From contig NZ_CP010054.1 of NCBI RefSeq assembly GCF_000801315.1, positions 2,728,001-2,792,000 of the forward strand: a DNA stretch of 64,000 nt, in the 5' to 3' direction. The notes below the pieces were generated by a model that was not told where the DNA came from, ran no database searches, and saw only the letters and a program-made list of their open reading frames with translations. The position numbers and the translations under genes are program-made. The DNA comes from Hymenobacter sp. DG25B. GTDB taxonomy: Bacteria; Bacteroidota; Bacteroidia; Cytophagales; Hymenobacteraceae. This document shows, one piece after another, positions 1-8,135 of this stretch; position 1 is the stretch's first letter; every line of letters starts with the position of its first letter.

Positions 1-461
1 TGAATAGGCGCTTCTTCCCGGTCTTTTGGCGGGCGCGGAATGCTGGTCAGCTCGGCTACATCGGGCGCCATGGCAATGGCCACGCCACCCAGAATCTGGA
101 TGCGCTCGGCAATGGTATCCACCATTACGCTTTGCTCCTCATAATGCTTGTCGTAGAGCAGGTGCAGCTGGTAGAAAGTGGGGCCTACTACCTGCCAGTG
201 GTGTTTTTTATACAGGTCGCGCAGGGTCATGGTATCAGCCAGCAGCTGGTTGAGCATCGTCACGCTCTGCTGCCGCACGCTCTCGGCCAGGCCAATGGGC
301 AGGCGCTGCGATACAGTGCCGTATTTCTGCAGGGCGGCCGGGGCATTCACCTGCTGGTTGAGGATGGGCTGTACGCTCACGGCAGCGCGGCCGTTGGCTG
401 ATGCTGCCGCCGCTTTACGCGGGGCGGCGGGTTTCTTAGTAGCGGTTGTTTTGGTTGCCAT
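1..461 (-). CDS. dps: Dps-family ferritin-like DNA-protecting protein (C-terminus outside window)
   Basis: Dps proteins form dodecamers that oxidise and store iron and protect DNA during starvation or peroxide stress. The reading frame starts at the ATG at 461-459 and runs off the left edge without a stop, so only about 153 residues are visible. The N-terminus is a Lys/Ala-rich tail (MATKTTATKKPAAPRK), as in Dps proteins that bind DNA through a basic tail. It is followed by the ferritin-like helix containing DLYKKHHWQVVGPTFYQLH, with the His and downstream Asp/Glu positions expected of the inter-subunit ferroxidase site (LLYDKHYEEQ). It is divergent from the VIT-like carrier gene, which also handles iron or manganese. 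Confidence 0.9.
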   Translation of the reverse strand, partial: MATKTTATKKPAAPRKAAAASANGRAAVSVQPILNQQVNAPAALQKYGTVSQRLPIGLAESVRQQSVTMLNQLLADTMTLRDLYKKHHWQVVGPTFYQLHLLYDKHYEEQSVMVDTIAERIQILGGVAIAMAPDVAELTSIPRPPKDREEAPI

Positions 462-566
462 GTTAGTTTCGGGAATGATAGGGCATGCGGCTGTAGATAG
501 CTACCACCGGGCATTTCTTACGTAGGGAGGTTGGTTGGGTTGATGCAAAACCCTACTTTATCAGTT

Positions 567-1274
567 ATGAACCATATTCACCCTCACCCGGAAACCCACC
601 TCAGCAGCTCAGCTATGCTGCAGGATATTGTGATTGGGCTCTCCGATGGCCTCACCGTGCCGTTTGCACTGGCAGCCGGCCTTAGCGGTGCGGTGCAGTC
701 CTCGGCGCTGGTTATCACGGCCGGGCTGGCCGAAATTGTAGCAGGCTCTATTGCTATGGGCCTGGGTGGTTACCTGGCAGGCCGTACCGAAGTAGAGCAT
801 TACCAGGCAGAGCTGGACCGGGAGCACCGCGAGGTGCAGGAAGTACCCCACGTTGAGCGCGCCGAGGTAGACGAGCTGCTGGCGGAAATGGGCCTCTCCG
901 AAGCCACCCGCGAGCAGGCCGTGCGGGAGCTCACCTCCGACCCCGACCAATGGGTGCGCTTTATGATGAAGTACGAGCTGGGCCTGGAAAAGCCCGATCC
1001 CCGGCAAGCCTGGAAAAGTGCCGTTACCATCAGCCTGGCCTATGCGCTGGGCGGCCTGATTCCCCTGAGCGCCTATTTCCTGACCGCAACCCCTGCCGAA
1101 GGGCTGGTTTGGTCGGCCGTTATTACCATTGTGTGCCTGTTGGTGTTTGGCTATATCAAGAGCCGCATAACGGGGCAGCCCCCCGTAATGGGTGCCCTGA
1201 AAATGGCCGGCACCGGAGCCCTGGCTGCTGCCGCGGCTTTCCTGGTAGCCAGGCAGTTTGAAGGGCATTTTTAA
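567..1274 (+). CDS. VIT1/CCC1-family Fe2+/Mn2+ transporter
   Basis: 235-residue inner-membrane protein of the VIT1/CCC1 family, which moves ferrous iron or manganese out of the cytoplasm or into stores. The N-terminal half has the family signature DIVIGLSDGLTVPFALAAGL in TM1 and GSIAMGLGGYLAGRTE in TM2. A long charged cytoplasmic segment (about residues 80-140, rich in Glu and His) follows, which in this family binds metal, and then three C-terminal TM segments. Starts at 531 (TTG), 543 (ATG) and 567 (ATG) are in frame. I prefer 567 because MNHIHPHPETH directly precedes the conserved part, but 543 has a GGGAGG run about 12 nt upstream and cannot be excluded. Divergent from dps. Confidence 0.88.
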   Translation: MNHIHPHPETHLSSSAMLQDIVIGLSDGLTVPFALAAGLSGAVQSSALVITAGLAEIVAGSIAMGLGGYLAGRTEVEHYQAELDREHREVQEVPHVERAEVDELLAEMGLSEATREQAVRELTSDPDQWVRFMMKYELGLEKPDPRQAWKSAVTISLAYALGGLIPLSAYFLTATPAEGLVWSAVITIVCLLVFGYIKSRITGQPPVMGALKMAGTGALAAAAAFLVARQFEGHF

Positions 1275-1343
1275 GCCTGCTTTCTAACTTGCTTCAGCTT
1301 TTCTTTTCTCCATTTTTCTCCTCATTCTTTATTTCTTTTTCTC

Positions 1344-1835
1344 ATGGACCAAGCACACTGGCACCTGCTCCTGAACCACACGCCTATTCTGGGCAGCTTA
1401 TTTGGGCTGCTGCTACTGGCGTTTGGCATACTCCGCCACAACGCCCCCGCCTTGCGGATTGGCCTTATCACGGTGCTGGTTTCGGCGGTGCTGTGCATTC
1501 CCACCCAGCTTACCGGCGAAGGCGCTGAAGAAGTGGTAGAAGATATGCCGGGCATCACCCACGCCATCATTCATGAGCACGAGGAAGCGGCCGAGGTGGG
1601 CTTCTGGGCAATGGAGGCAACGGGCGTACTGGCCTTGCTGGCGCTGCTGATGCCCAGCCGGGGGCGCCTCTTCACGGGCCTTACCCTGGTTGCTACGGCC
1701 GCCAGCTTTGGCCTGCTGGCCCGCGCCGGCAACCTGGGCGGGCAAATCTCCCACCCCGAAATTCGCCCGACCGGCGTAAATACCCAAACAGCCAGTCCGG
1801 CTCACACAGCGGAAGAGCACGAAGACAACGACTAA
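1344..1835 (+). CDS. four-TM membrane protein, DUF2231-like
   Basis: 163-residue membrane protein with about four hydrophobic segments. The start HWHLLLNHTPILGSLFG resembles the His-containing opening of DUF2231-type membrane proteins, and a conserved-looking acidic/His loop (TGEGAEEVVEDMPG, then HAIIHEHEEAAE) lies between TM2 and TM3. The C-terminal tail is polar and ends HTAEEHEDND. No function can be read from the sequence. The His/Glu-rich loops could bind metal or haem, but this is inference. It sits 69 bp after the VIT-like gene and 29 bp before the MOSC gene on the same strand, so the three may be co-transcribed. Confidence 0.7.
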   Translation: MDQAHWHLLLNHTPILGSLFGLLLLAFGILRHNAPALRIGLITVLVSAVLCIPTQLTGEGAEEVVEDMPGITHAIIHEHEEAAEVGFWAMEATGVLALLALLMPSRGRLFTGLTLVATAASFGLLARAGNLGGQISHPEIRPTGVNTQTASPAHTAEEHEDND

Positions 1836-1864
1836 CGCCCTTTTCCATTTTCTTGCGGTTTCTT

Positions 1865-2392
1865 ATGCCATTTCCCTTCTTCGGCGACGATAAATCTACC
1901 ATTGCGAAGCTGCTTGCCACTTTACCCCAGATGGGCAGGGTAGAATGGATTGGCCTGCGCCCGGCACGGCGCCAGCCGTTGCAGGCCGTAACGGAAGCCC
2001 TGGCCGAAACCGACCGCCACCTCGCCGGCGACCATGCCCGCCCCAAACCCGGCGGCAAGCGCCAGATTACCCTCATCCAGCACGAGCATCTGGCCACGGT
2101 TGCCGGCTTCCTGGGGTTTGAGGAGCCGCTTGAACCGGGTAGACTGCGGCGTAACCTGGCTATTAGCGGGCTTAACCTGCTGGCGCTTAAAAACCGGCGC
2201 GTGCAAATTGGCGAGGAGGTAGTGCTGGAAATAACCGGCGAGTGCCATCCCTGCTCCCGCATGGAGGAAGTGCTGGGCCCCGGTGGCTACAATGCCATGC
2301 GCGGGCACGGCGGCCTCACGGCGCGCATTCTGCAGGGTGGCCTAATCCGCGTGGGCGACGCCGTGCGGGTGGATCCTGCGGCGCCGGAGTAA
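1865..2392 (+). CDS. MOSC-domain protein
   Basis: 175-residue single MOSC domain. MOSC domains are found in molybdenum-cofactor sulfurases and in YiiM/YuaD-like reductases that bind Moco and transfer or reduce groups through a conserved cysteine. Here that segment reads GEEVVLEITGECHPCSRMEE, with the Cys pair in the expected place, after KRQITLIQHEHL and RRNLAISGLNLLAL, which match the MOSC core. The ATG at 1865 gives the compact domain; an upstream TTG at 1853 adds only four residues. It is the last plus-strand gene before a perfect palindromic terminator shared with the convergent hydrolase. Confidence 0.85.
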   Translation: MPFPFFGDDKSTIAKLLATLPQMGRVEWIGLRPARRQPLQAVTEALAETDRHLAGDHARPKPGGKRQITLIQHEHLATVAGFLGFEEPLEPGRLRRNLAISGLNLLALKNRRVQIGEEVVLEITGECHPCSRMEEVLGPGGYNAMRGHGGLTARILQGGLIRVGDAVRVDPAAPE

Positions 2393-2480
2393 GGGTAATA
2401 CCAGCAGTATAACTTATTCCAATTGGCATTTTTCTTTGGTAATGCTTAAAAGGTTTGCAGGCATATTACCTGTAAAATGC

Positions 2481-2530
2481 CTGCCACGAAAAAGCCCGGG
2501 CCTGATCAGGCCCGGGCTTTTTCGTGGCAG
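2481..2530. terminator. bidirectional intrinsic terminator, perfect 50-bp palindrome
   Basis: The two 25-nt halves are exact reverse complements with no spacer. The core is a GC-rich stem (AGCCCGGGCC) flanked by AAAAA on one side and TTTTT on the other, so it can terminate on both strands. It lies between the convergent MOSC gene and S15-type hydrolase gene. A second dyad (GCAGGCAT 2457-2464 with ATGCCTGC 2477-2484) overlaps its left edge and could form a competing hairpin. Confidence 0.9.
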
Positions 2531-2549
2531 GTAGCTGCGGCCCGTATGC

Positions 2550-4469
2550 TTAGGGCAGTTGCGGTACTTGCACACCCGATGCGTGCCTGGCATCGTGGTA
2601 CAGGCGAATAGTAGCTTTCTGAAAATCCTTGGCCTCGGCCGTCGGGATAGTTACCATTTGCTGCGGGTTGCGGTCCACAAGCGGGAACCAGGAGCTTTGC
2701 ACCTGCACCATGAGGCGGTGGCCCTTACGGAAGGTGTGCAGCACATCCGGTAGTTCGTACTTAACCTCTGCTACTTGGCCGGGCTGGAATGCCTCAGGCT
2801 TCTCGAAGGAATTGCGGAAACGGCCGCGAATGGGCTCGGCGCGCACCAGCTGCTGGTAGCCAGCCCTGGGTGCCGGCGTGGCGCCGGGAGCGGTACCCGC
2901 GGCCGAGTCGGGCAGCACGTCGATGAGCTTGACCACAAAGTCGGCATCGGTGCCGGTGGTTGATACGAACAGATCGGCCGTGAGTGGACCGGCTACGGTG
3001 AGGTCTTCGGTCAGCGGCTCGGTCTGGAACACCAGCACGTCGGGGCGCTGGGCGGCGAAGCGCTGGTCTTCCACCATGTACTCGTTGTTGCGCTCAGCAT
3101 GAATGCCGTTAGTGTAGGGCACCGGCTTCTGCGGGTCGCTCAGATACTCATCAAACCCTGCGGCTGCGGGAGTAAAGGCCAGCTTCCCTCCTTCCTGGAA
3201 GTACAGCGTGCGCGGCTGCGTGCCTTTGGGCGGCCAGGCAGCATAATTCTGCCACTGGTTGCTGCCGGTGTTAAACACGGTGGCTTCGGCGGCGGCAAAG
3301 TCGCCTTTGTTCTTGAGGTAGTGGTTGAAGAACTTCACCTCCAGGTTGTCGCGGTAATACTGGGCCGTGTTCTGGCCAAAGCGCAAGGGGCCGAACGTGC
3401 TCCACTCAGCCCGCGACCAGGCGCCGTGCGTCCATGGGCCCATTACCAGGCGGTTTTGGGCGCCGGGGCTTTGCTGCTCAATGGCCTTGTAAGTGGCCAG
3501 CGCGCCAAACAAATCTTCGGCATCAAACCAGCCACCAACCACGAGCGTAGCGGGCTTCACGTTCTTCAAGTGCGGGCGAATATTGCGCTCCTTCCAGTAG
3601 CTGTCGTAGGTGGGGTGCGCGAGGTACTCGCTCCAGGTTTTGGCGTGGTTGTTAAAGTACTGGGCGCCATCGGCGTTCTTGATGGGCCCCAGGTTTAGGA
3701 AGAACTGATAAGCATCCTTGCTTTCGGCGCTGAACATGGGCTCGTACTTCGGCGTGGGGCCCTGGCGGGGCGCGTCGAAGTAGTTCATGAACTCGAAGTT
3801 ATCGAGCAGAAAAAAAGCGCCTTTGTGGTGGGCATCGTCGCCGATGAACTCATCCGTTACCGGCGCCTGCGGCGACACGGCTTTCAGAGCCGGATGCGCG
3901 TCGGGCAGAGCGGCCGAGGCATAGAAGCCGGGGTAGGAAATGCCCATCATACCCACGCGGCCGTTGTTGTTCGGAATGTTCTTCAGTAGCCACTCAATGG
4001 TATCGTAGGTATCGGTGCTTTCGTCGTGGCCTGGGTTCTTGCCCTTCTTTGGCTTGCCATGGGCTGCCGGCACGGTGGGCGTCATCTCCTCAAACTGCCC
4101 TTCACTCATGTAGCGGCCACGCACGTCCTGGTTCACGAAAATGTACTGCTCCTGCGACAGTTCGCGGCTGCGCACCGGCCCACCGTTGGGGTAATTATTT
4201 TCGCCGTACGGCCCCGCCGAATACGGCGTGCGCTGCATCAGGAAAGGGTATTTATTGCCCTTGGCCGCATCCCGGGGCACGTAAATGACGGTGTACAGCT
4301 TCACCCCGTCGCGCATGGTTATCTGGCGGTCGAGCTTGGTGTAGTGCTGGCGCACGAACAGCGAATCGGCGGCACGCTGCGCAGCGTTTTGTGGCGTTTG
4401 CGCTTGCGCAGAAGCTACGCTACCTAGGGTGAATACTGCGAGAGCAGCAGCGGAAAACAGACGAAGCAT
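2550..4469 (-). CDS. secreted CocE/NonD-family hydrolase (X-Pro peptidase S15 fold)
   Basis: 639-residue alpha/beta hydrolase of the CocE/NonD family, which includes X-Pro dipeptidyl peptidases, cocaine esterase and glutaryl-7-ACA acylases. These remove acyl or N-terminal dipeptide groups. A signal peptide is visible (MLRLFSAAALAVFTLGSVAS ending AQAQ), so the enzyme is probably periplasmic or exported. The nucleophile motif GISYPGFY places the catalytic Ser near residue 178. Downstream GGWFDAEDLFG and MGPWTHGAW supply the Asp and His of the triad, and the C-terminal third is the jelly-roll domain (TADLFVSTTGTDADFVVKL). The length is normal for the family. The physiological substrate cannot be predicted; a dipeptide or ester from extracellular polymers is plausible. 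Confidence 0.9.
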   Translation of the reverse strand: MLRLFSAAALAVFTLGSVASAQAQTPQNAAQRAADSLFVRQHYTKLDRQITMRDGVKLYTVIYVPRDAAKGNKYPFLMQRTPYSAGPYGENNYPNGGPVRSRELSQEQYIFVNQDVRGRYMSEGQFEEMTPTVPAAHGKPKKGKNPGHDESTDTYDTIEWLLKNIPNNNGRVGMMGISYPGFYASAALPDAHPALKAVSPQAPVTDEFIGDDAHHKGAFFLLDNFEFMNYFDAPRQGPTPKYEPMFSAESKDAYQFFLNLGPIKNADGAQYFNNHAKTWSEYLAHPTYDSYWKERNIRPHLKNVKPATLVVGGWFDAEDLFGALATYKAIEQQSPGAQNRLVMGPWTHGAWSRAEWSTFGPLRFGQNTAQYYRDNLEVKFFNHYLKNKGDFAAAEATVFNTGSNQWQNYAAWPPKGTQPRTLYFQEGGKLAFTPAAAGFDEYLSDPQKPVPYTNGIHAERNNEYMVEDQRFAAQRPDVLVFQTEPLTEDLTVAGPLTADLFVSTTGTDADFVVKLIDVLPDSAAGTAPGATPAPRAGYQQLVRAEPIRGRFRNSFEKPEAFQPGQVAEVKYELPDVLHTFRKGHRLMVQVQSSWFPLVDRNPQQMVTIPTAEAKDFQKATIRLYHDARHASGVQVPQLP

Positions 4470-4548
4470 GGGTCGGGCTGGCTAGAACACAAACCTAACC
4501 CGGATTTAGCAGCTGACCAATAGCGCATTCGTAAACCGGATAATTGCA

Positions 4549-4589
4549 GACGGCTCCCCCTGCTGGCAATGCCAGCGGGGGGAGCCGTC
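4549..4589. terminator. GC-rich hairpin downstream of rtcB
   Basis: A 19-bp stem with one G-T wobble (GACGGCTCCCCC... pairing with ...GGGAGCCGTC) around an AAT loop, in the 135-bp gap between the rtcB stop and the next minus-strand start. No T-run follows on either strand, so it may be a transcript-end structure rather than a fully intrinsic terminator. Confidence 0.5.
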
Positions 4590-4604
4590 CGCTGCCAACG
4601 TGCC

Positions 4605-6044
4605 TTACTCACCGCCGTATTTACTCTTCCCTTTGCCGCTGCCGTCGGCATCCATGCGCACAATGCGCGGCATAAAGGAGCCCAGCACATCTACCAGGTC
4701 GCGCTGGTGGGCCATCACCTGGTGAATGTCTTTGTAGGCCATAGGGGCTTCATCGAGGCCACCGCCAATCAGCTCCACGCCTTTGTCGCGCAGCAGGCGG
4801 CGCAGCTCGCCTTCCGTCACCTGCAGCTTGGCCTGGGTGCGGGAAAGGCGTCGCCCGGCGCCGTGCGAGGCCGATTGCAGGGAGTCCCGCTCGCCGCGGC
4901 CCCGCACAATAAAGCCCGGCGCCGTCATGGAGCCCGGTATCACGCCCAGCACGCCTTTGCCGGCCGGCGTGGCGCCTTTGCGGTGTACTATGGCCTCGGT
5001 GCCATCGGGCAGGGTTTCTTTCCAGGCAAAGTTGTGGTGGTTTTCCACCTGGGCCAGCGGCTTCTCCCCCAGTGCTTTGCTCAGGCGCCGGTGAATGTCG
5101 TGGTGGCAGGCGGAGGCATAGTCGCCGGCCAGGTTCATAGCAGCCCAGTACTCCTGGCCTTCCTGCGAGTCAAGAGAAAGCCAGGCCAGGTGCCGGGCCT
5201 GCGATGGCAACTGGCACATATCCATGGCAATTTTGGTGTAGTGCTGCGCAATGGCCGCCCCCAGCCCGCGCGAGCCGGAGTGCGACAACACTCCCAGATA
5301 CTGTCCTACGGCCAGGCCCATATCGTTGCTGGCATCGGTAATATCTACCAGGCCAAACTCCACAAAATGGTTGCCGGAGCCGGAGCTGCCAATTTGCGCC
5401 ACGGCAGATTCCAGCTTATGCCGGGCCACACCAATCTGCCGGAATTCGGGCCGGTCGAAAATGGGGTCGTCGGTGTTGCGGTCCTTGAAGACTTCCCGGT
5501 TGCCGAAGCGCGTATTCTCGAGCAGCATTTTCTTCAGGGCATGCTGGCGCTCATCCAGAAACGACACGGGCATATCATAAACCGAAAGGGCCATGCGGCA
5601 GCCAATATCCATGCCCACGCCATAGGGAATTACGGCGTTATTGGTGGCCAGCACGCCGCCAATGGGCAAGCCGTAGCCCTGATGAGCATCGGGCATGAGC
5701 GCGCCATCAAGGGTGATGGGCAGTTGCATGGCGGTATCCATCTGCTTGCGGGCGCCATCTTCAATAAAATCTTCGCCGTAGCGGCGGTAGTCCTTTATTT
5801 TGGGGTTGAGGGCTACGTCGCGGCTGGGCTGGGGTACCAGGGCTTCGGCCAGCGGGCGCCAGGTTTCGTCGCGCACGTAGGCAAAGGGGTCGTCTTTTAT
5901 TTGTTTAAGCAGGGAAAGCGCACTGCCCTTATCCAGCTTCTTAAATTGTTTCTGATCCAGAATATCGAGAGCTATGCCAATAGCACGTCCCTCGGGGTAG
6001 CCCAGCTGGCGCAGGTCGTTACCGCGGAGTTTCTGAGAAGCCAT
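4605..6044 (-). CDS. rtcB: RtcB-family RNA ligase
   Basis: 479-residue RtcB, the Mn2+- and GTP-dependent ligase that joins RNA 2',3'-cyclic or 3'-phosphate ends to 5'-OH ends. Metal ligands are visible in order: the His of MPDAHQGYG, the Cys of GVGMDIGCRM, the His of SSGSGNHFVEFG, and the His of LGVLSHSGSRGLG. The guanylylation site is the His of SASHGAGRRLS. The N-terminal 90 residues (including PEGRAIGIALDILDQ) match the longer bacterial RtcB subgroup. No rtcA, rtcR, archease or prfH gene lies next to it. The gene stands alone, divergent from the J-domain-like gene, so its role (tRNA or 16S rRNA repair after nuclease damage) is inferred from the family only. Confidence 0.93.
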   Translation of the reverse strand: MASQKLRGNDLRQLGYPEGRAIGIALDILDQKQFKKLDKGSALSLLKQIKDDPFAYVRDETWRPLAEALVPQPSRDVALNPKIKDYRRYGEDFIEDGARKQMDTAMQLPITLDGALMPDAHQGYGLPIGGVLATNNAVIPYGVGMDIGCRMALSVYDMPVSFLDERQHALKKMLLENTRFGNREVFKDRNTDDPIFDRPEFRQIGVARHKLESAVAQIGSSGSGNHFVEFGLVDITDASNDMGLAVGQYLGVLSHSGSRGLGAAIAQHYTKIAMDMCQLPSQARHLAWLSLDSQEGQEYWAAMNLAGDYASACHHDIHRRLSKALGEKPLAQVENHHNFAWKETLPDGTEAIVHRKGATPAGKGVLGVIPGSMTAPGFIVRGRGERDSLQSASHGAGRRLSRTQAKLQVTEGELRRLLRDKGVELIGGGLDEAPMAYKDIHQVMAHQRDLVDVLGSFMPRIVRMDADGSGKGKSKYGGE

Positions 6045-6144
6045 AACGGAGATATAAGAGATAAACGGAAGGTAGAAAACGCGGGTAGTTGCCTGCCCGC
6101 GCGGTTTCCTATACGCAAGCCAGCGGGCAAGTGGGCGCCTTGGC

Positions 6145-6152
6145 TACCTTTG
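6145..6152 (+). promoter_or_regulatory. candidate -7 promoter element TACCTTTG
   Basis: Exact match to the Bacteroidota -7 consensus TAnnTTTG, 9 bp before the ATG at 6161. If used, the transcript would begin almost at the start codon. No matching -33 TTG is evident, so this is a candidate only. Confidence 0.45.
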
Positions 6153-6160
6153 TAGTGCTT

Positions 6161-7171
6161 ATGACCACACCAAACGCCTCCCTTCAGCCGCCGCGCCCAT
6201 TGCCCATTCCTGGAACTGCTGAAGCCGGCTCAGCGGCTCAACAAGCCTTTCGGGCGGCAGTAGAACAGGTGGAAGGCCTGCGCCAGCGCCTCACGGAGGT
6301 GCAGCAGGAACAGGCGGAAGCCCGCCGGCAGTATTGGAAGCAAGTGGGGCCCCTGGCCGAAGCCGTGGTAACCATACGCCGGGCCTTGTTTGCTCCTTTG
6401 GAGGAAGCACTTTTACTGGACTTTTTCTCCCGGGCCGAGCATCAGCAACTGGAAGATATTATTAGCGGGAATGCGCGCAGTCTGCAGGACCGATTTGGGG
6501 AAGACGCTTCGGATATACTGAGTAAATATGCTCCGACCCCGGGCAAATCAGGCTCGGCCGAAACAGCTTCCGCAGCCACCAATTCAGGAGCACCATCAGC
6601 AGAAAACGACCAGCCGAAGCCGCACGAACGAGCGGCCCATGAGGCCCGCAACCGCCGTAAAACAAAAGCCGACCGTGCCCGCGAAGCCGCCGAGCAGGCC
6701 GCCCGCGACGAGCAGCAGCGCCTGCTTTCCAATACCAAAACCGTGTACCGGCAGCTGGCCCGCGCCAACCACCCCGACCTGGAGCGCGACCCGGCCCTGC
6801 AGCAGCACAAAACCGCCCGCATGCAGCGCATCACGGAGGCCTACGAAGCCAACGACCTGTATACCCTATTGCAGCTGCTCTCGGAATCAGGCCCCGCCGA
6901 CCAGGAAGCCGATGATGTACTGCTGCGCTACACGCAGGCCCTGCAACAGCAGCAAACGGAGCTAAAGCAGCAGCTGCAGGCGCTGCTGTTTGGGGCGCAA
7001 AGCTTTTTGGGCAGCACCGGTAAAAAGCGGGAACAGGAGCTGCGGCAGATTAAACGCCATTTGCGCGCCGAGGCGGAATACCTACAGCACATCACCCAAC
7101 TGATTCAGGAGCCCGAAGGCCTGCGGGAGGTGCTGCGGAGCCTGAACGCTGCAGGCCACGAAACCATTTAG
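6161..7171 (+). CDS. J-domain-like protein with coiled-coil arms
   Basis: 336-residue soluble protein. An N-terminal Gln/Glu-rich helical region (about residues 20-110) precedes a low-complexity basic linker. It is followed by a J-like segment reading YRQLARANHPDLERD, with the HPD tripeptide that stimulates DnaK ATPase, and then KTARMQRITEAYEANDLYTL, as in helix III of J domains. The C-terminus is again coiled-coil (QQQQTELKQQLQALL). J domains deliver clients to Hsp70. This one is atypical because the domain is internal and no DnaJ zinc finger is present. The in-frame start at 6089 would add 24 unconserved residues; the ATG at 6161 follows a -7 promoter motif. No neighbour suggests a client. 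Confidence 0.7.
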   Translation: MTTPNASLQPPRPLPIPGTAEAGSAAQQAFRAAVEQVEGLRQRLTEVQQEQAEARRQYWKQVGPLAEAVVTIRRALFAPLEEALLLDFFSRAEHQQLEDIISGNARSLQDRFGEDASDILSKYAPTPGKSGSAETASAATNSGAPSAENDQPKPHERAAHEARNRRKTKADRAREAAEQAARDEQQRLLSNTKTVYRQLARANHPDLERDPALQQHKTARMQRITEAYEANDLYTLLQLLSESGPADQEADDVLLRYTQALQQQQTELKQQLQALLFGAQSFLGSTGKKREQELRQIKRHLRAEAEYLQHITQLIQEPEGLREVLRSLNAAGHETI

Positions 7172-7174
7172 CGC

Positions 7175-8044
7175 CTATTGCAGAAAATTCAGCACCTGCT
7201 GCACTACGGCCGGGTCGCGCATTATGCGGTTGTGCCCCAGGCCATCGGTTGGCCGAAAATCCAGACGGGGCCAGCTGTTGGCCAGCTCCTGGGCTTCGGC
7301 AAACGGAATGCTTTCATCCTGGTGGTCGTGCAGCAGTAGAGCGCGGTGGGCGGGAAACAGGCGGCCATTGTTCAACAGGCTGAAGCTTTCGGCATGGCGG
7401 CCGTGCTGCTTTTGCACAAACTGGCTCATGCGCTCCATAACGGCGGGCGGCAGTCGCAGCAGGGCAGCAAAGCGTTGGGCCACGGCCTTGGTGCTGGCGG
7501 GCACGCTCAGCAGCACCAGCCGCGCCAGGTGCTGATCAGTGGCCTGATTGAAATGCACCGGCACCCCTACTGTGGCCGCGCCGCCAAAGGAATGCGCTAC
7601 TACGGCGTAGACGGGCCCCAGCTCGTCGGCAACGGCCTGCACGGCCCGCGCAAAAGCTGGCAGTGTGGTCTGCGTACCAGACGAGGCGCCGTGCGCCGGA
7701 CCATCCAGGGCTACCACACGGTAGCCGGCCGCTACCAGTGCCCGCGTGAATACGCCCCAGAAGCTGGCGCGGTGCTCCCAGCCGTGCACCAGGAGCACGA
7801 TTTTTTCACCGACGGAATTCCACTCATAGGCGGCTATATTATCTTCTCCCGCCGGCACCCAAAACTGCCGGGCCCCGGCCAGGGCAGCAGCTTCCCAGGT
7901 CTTGGTTGGCAGCCGGCGCGGAGAAGTAAAAATCCGCCAGGCCGCCCGGAAAGCCAGCTCCGTGGAAACGGCGGCCAGCAGCCGCAGCTGAAATCGTAGG
8001 CGCCGGATGGCCGCTGGCGGGGATGGATAACGGTTTTTAACCAT
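7175..8044 (-). CDS. alpha/beta hydrolase
   Basis: 289-residue alpha/beta-hydrolase-fold protein. The oxyanion segment VLLVHGWEHRASFW comes first. The nucleophile elbow VAHSFGGAA supplies the Ser near residue 150, ALLLHDHQDESIPF the acid, and DGLGHNRIMRD the His. The triad is therefore complete and the protein is probably an active esterase or lipase-like enzyme of unknown substrate. Its stop lies 3 bp from the convergent J-domain-like gene, with no room for a terminator. Confidence 0.85.
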   Translation of the reverse strand: MVKNRYPSPPAAIRRLRFQLRLLAAVSTELAFRAAWRIFTSPRRLPTKTWEAAALAGARQFWVPAGEDNIAAYEWNSVGEKIVLLVHGWEHRASFWGVFTRALVAAGYRVVALDGPAHGASSGTQTTLPAFARAVQAVADELGPVYAVVAHSFGGAATVGVPVHFNQATDQHLARLVLLSVPASTKAVAQRFAALLRLPPAVMERMSQFVQKQHGRHAESFSLLNNGRLFPAHRALLLHDHQDESIPFAEAQELANSWPRLDFRPTDGLGHNRIMRDPAVVQQVLNFLQ

Positions 8045-8135
8045 GTATACTTTGTTCTCAATCCTGAGCCGGAAGCATGGCCGACTGTATCAGCCAGACA
8101 GCTTACTCCTACCCTGCGCTATAGCCTTTGGGCTG

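Noticed and set aside
4569-6155. Long plus-strand open frame of over 500 codons opposite rtcB
   Set aside because: Low-information translation with no domain; it mirrors the GC-rich codons of rtcB, whose motifs are complete.
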